Positions 17,501-19,976 of a stretch of 19,976 nt of DNA are shown here, piece after piece. The notes beneath the pieces are model-generated. The model saw only the letters and a list, made by a program, of their open reading frames with translations, ran no database searches and had not been told where the DNA came from. The DNA comes from Blastomyces gilchristii SLH14081 (taxonomy: Eukaryota > Ascomycota > Eurotiomycetes > Onygenales > Ajellomycetaceae). Location of the stretch: NCBI RefSeq assembly GCF_000003855.2, contig NW_003101642.1:240152-260127 (forward strand). The letters run 5' to 3'. The position numbers and the translations under genes are program-made. Every line of letters begins with the position of its first letter. Position 1 is the stretch's first letter.

Positions 17501-17593
17501 TAGACTGGCCGCCGGGACCATGAATTTCACATTTGATCCCATTTGATCTGGTCTCATACATTTCTTGACGTGAGTCCCACCAGGACCAAGTCT
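17501..17593. repeat. Terminal region of the large hAT (shared with the small hAT)
   Basis: Read on the minus strand, this matches about 8347-8437 over its whole length with scattered substitutions, ending in ...GGCCAGTCTA against ...GGCTAGTCTA. It includes a pair of ATTTGATC motifs at 17531-17547. The shared end implies that one transposase could mobilise both elements. Confidence 0.88.
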
Positions 17594-17799
17594 TAAAAAA
17601 ATCTGAAAATGAATCATTTCTGAGAGAAATGATGTGAAAAATGACCAGATTTAATTCAAGAACAGTGAAATGAGAGTAATTTCTCAGAATAAACTGTGAA
17701 AGATGATTATTCTTTCAAAATCAGAATGAGACTAAGACTGAAAATTAAATTCAGTCTCATTCAGTTCATTCAGTGATTGCTTATATAATCAGAATTTGA

Positions 17800-19620
17800 T
17801 AATAATTATTGATAATACTCATGAAACAACTAAATACATTCTTGTATAAGTTTATTCTTTACTTTCTCATGAAAACTACACTTCTCTGATATACTGTGAT
17901 CAGAGGTATTAAACTATCTGATAATTTCATGTTTTATAATCATGAGTTTCTTGATTATTTCTTCTTATAATTGTTCTTAATAATAGTGATAAATATCTCA
18001 GCTTGAGTTGAACTTTCACTTCATTCTCACTTCTATCAATGATATTGTCAGAATATCACATATTATCAGTATAATAGTTGAATATATACTCTCAACAATT
18101 TTTCATAACTCTAGAATTGATTTAATATATAAATTTATTAAATCATCTTGAAGATAGCAGTCAAATTCAGTTTTATAAGTATGTAGTTTTGTCTGATTTT
18201 CAGTTATAATTAATGTATATAAGTTCTGTTTTAAAGTTAGTATTATAGTTCTATGTAATATAAAGTATTATCAAAAATCATTACTTACTAGAGAATTGTA
18301 TTTCACTGTCTTCACATCTCTAATATCTGCTCATTCAAATCTCTGATAGTTAGCATTGTAGTAGTCTCAGATTAATTTAATATATAAGTCTCATTTCTTC
18401 TCAGTTCAATCTTGAGAAGTGTAGATATTAACTTGATAAGAGAGATCTAGTAGAGCTGCTATAGTATAGTACTCTGTAAAAGATTGTTCAGTTTTACTGT
18501 AGTAATATATCAGTTTATTTCTTACAGTAATAATAGTCTGCACTATAGTATTATCTCAGACTGAATTTCTTTTTAAGTGATTCAACTGCTTCTTAAGATA
18601 AGTAAATAAACTATTATATACTTATCAGACTGACTGCAGTATTGATATAAGTGATTGAGACTGTGTTTATTATCTTATAAAACTGAAACAGTAAATTAAT
18701 CATATATTTCAACTGAGTTTACTTTATATCAGAAAGTTTCAATATCTGAATTTTTTTCTAATTATAGTGTTACACTTAATAATCAATTATCTGATACAAT
18801 CAAAGAGTCTGAACAGTTATCTTATATATTAAACTTCACTGTATTCTAATATTCTGTATTATATTCAGTAATATGACTGATTTGTTTGTTTATTGAATAT
18901 CATGAAATTATTATTATTATTTAGAGAAGATACAAATTATATTAGCAATGTTGCAAATCTATGATATTTAAATTATTAATCAATCTATTCAAAATTAACA
19001 GTAGTATTATCAAAAAGTATTATTAAAAAGTAATATTAAAAAGTATTATTAAAAAACATTATCTTTTATAAAGTGAATATAAAAGTTACTTAAGTAATCA
19101 CTTTCATCTCATTCTCATTTCAAGAATCAGTTATCTTATTATTCTTCATCTCAATATTAAGATTCTTTATCAGTGTTTATATTACAAGTTGAATCACATG
19201 AGTAATACAGAAGATATGACCTTATTTATTATTTCAGAAATGCAAAGTCAATTTTTACTTTAAGCTGTTTATCATAGTGTAGTTATTCACAGCATTATCA
19301 GTTATAATTGTAAGAAGACTGAGACTAATATCTCAATAGTTATTTTTAATCACAGTTATTAATATCTCTGCTATATAATTCTCAGTATAACTACTGATCA
19401 ATGATTTAAATTCAATTAATGTCTCTTGATAAGTTCAGTTCTCATCAATGTAATAACATATAACTCTTATAAATGTAAGATTGTTTATACTAGTTTATAT
19501 ATTTACTGTGAGAGACACTCTTCAATGATTCTTCAACTCTGATTCTAGATATTGTATGTTAACTTTGTAGTGTATCTTAAGATTGAACTGAAGACAGGAT
19601 TGATATGAAATATGAAGATT
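17800..19620 (-). pseudogene. hAT transposase pseudogene
   Basis: This is a degraded transposase of the RNase H-like, DDE/D hAT family, which cuts the element out and pastes it elsewhere. On the minus strand, VSLTVNI-W lies near 19500-19520 (family SLTLDIWTS; Asp now Asn), then YYIDENW and IEFKSL near 19400-19450, with ENYIAEIL after that. TIITDNAVNNYTMI at about 19269-19310 is the strongly conserved second-Asp block (TTDNASNN). CITHVIQLVI lies near 19178-19207 (family C-AH-INL). KLIYYYSKTEQS at about 18481-18520 begins the C-terminal region, followed by ALLDLSYQ (family ILDPR) and LYIKLIWDYYNANYQ near 18340-18390. The dimerisation region below 18200 is poorly readable. TGA replaces Trp and several stops are present. 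Confidence 0.87.
19003..19054. repeat. 13-bp tandem repeat, four units
   Basis: Four units of AGTATTATTAAAA with small variations lie head to tail. Single related copies (AGTATTATCAAAA-like) occur near 18262 and 19797. It lies inside the hAT coding relic and probably arose by slippage after inactivation. Confidence 0.8.
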
Positions 19621-19976
19621 TGAATTAAGTATTTAAAGAAGTGTTCAGAATTCAGGGTTTTCAATTGATTAAAGAGAAAGATTCAGAGATATATATATAT
19701 GAAGTAATTATTCACAGAAGTTATCAGATAAGAGTTATGAAATCAGAGTACTGATATATAGTTATTTTTACATGATTTTCTTCAAATTAGAAAGTTAGTA
19801 TTATCAAAAATTATTATCTGATAGAGTAACTTATCAGCTTAGTAGTAATTTTCTGATTATTTTTCTTTTATTATCTGCATTCTGATAACTTCAGAGATTG
19901 AGAAATTTCTTCAGAGTTATAATCAGTTTATAATAAATATTTCTGAATGAAGTTATAGTGGTTGTAGTAGAGAGAT

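Larger units (their letters stand above)
17501..19976 (-). mobile_element. hAT DNA transposon relic, 5' side outside window
   Basis: This is the larger, formerly autonomous hAT element, with transposase on the minus strand and the 3' terminal end at 17501. The first 93 bases (17501-17593), starting TAGACTGGCCGCCGGGACC, closely match the inverted right end of the 506-bp element (about 8347-8437). They keep CG and CC, whereas the transposase body beyond 17600 is stripped. The N-terminal coding part and the second terminal repeat lie beyond the window. A hAT element of this type would be about 3-4 kb. Confidence 0.85.

Noticed and set aside
19003..19054. Telomere-like or CRISPR repeat
   Set aside because: Four short AT-only units without spacers, inside a hAT relic; not a telomere motif and not an array.

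Overview
The window looks like a repeat-rich, gene-free stretch of nuclear DNA from a filamentous fungus, probably an ascomycete. No intact host gene can be supported. Almost everything traces to transposable elements: a Tad1/I-type LINE, a Ty3/gypsy element, a Ty1/copia element, hAT DNA transposons, a tRNA-headed SINE and a chimeric tRNA/LINE retrosequence. Their coding regions are riddled with C-to-T and G-to-A changes of the repeat-induced point mutation (RIP) kind. The context is unusual: CC, GG and CG are almost eliminated while CA and TG remain common. In every element checked, nearly all expected Trp codons read TGA.

Layout. (1) 1-4328: a LINE relic on the + strand (endonuclease, reverse transcriptase, RNase H, C-terminal finger, 3' UTR, (AAT)n tail), entering from outside the window. 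(2) 4329 to at least 9590: a Ty3/gypsy relic on the - strand, read right to left as gag, protease, RT, RNase H, integrase. It is broken by four insertions: the LINE of (1) in integrase; a 1276-bp chimera at 5183-6458 in RNase H, with a 14-bp target-site duplication (TSD); a 506-bp non-autonomous hAT element at 7932-8437 between protease and RT, with an 8-bp TSD; and a stray hAT end at 9591-9624 beside gag. Removing the chimera or the 506-bp element plus one TSD copy rejoins the gypsy reading frame, so the order of events can be read from the sequence. (3) 9826-15022: a full-length Ty1/copia element on the - strand with two 110-bp LTRs, a polypurine tract and a 5-bp TSD. Its gag-pol is dead, and one lesion is a perfect 26-bp tandem duplication in the integrase core. 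(4) 15028-16852: AT-rich sequence with an A-rich tract, a nested palindrome, a microsatellite and one coding-like relic. (5) 16868-17243: an almost unmutated tRNA-derived SINE with A and B boxes, an (AAT)n tail and a perfect 15-bp TSD. (6) 17259-17500: AT-rich spacer. (7) 17501 to the window end: a hAT transposase relic on the - strand whose terminal end is shared with the 506-bp element.

How the parts relate. The LINE, the chimera and the SINE all end in the same (AAT)n tail, so the LINE machinery is the likely mobiliser of the other two. The large hAT is the likely source of transposase for the 506-bp element. The short elements (SINE, small hAT, middle of the chimera) kept CG, CC and GG, while the long elements lost them. 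That fits either a length or copy-number threshold for the mutating process, or insertion after it stopped. No tools were run: domain calls come from reading translations against remembered family motifs, and domain edges are approximate.
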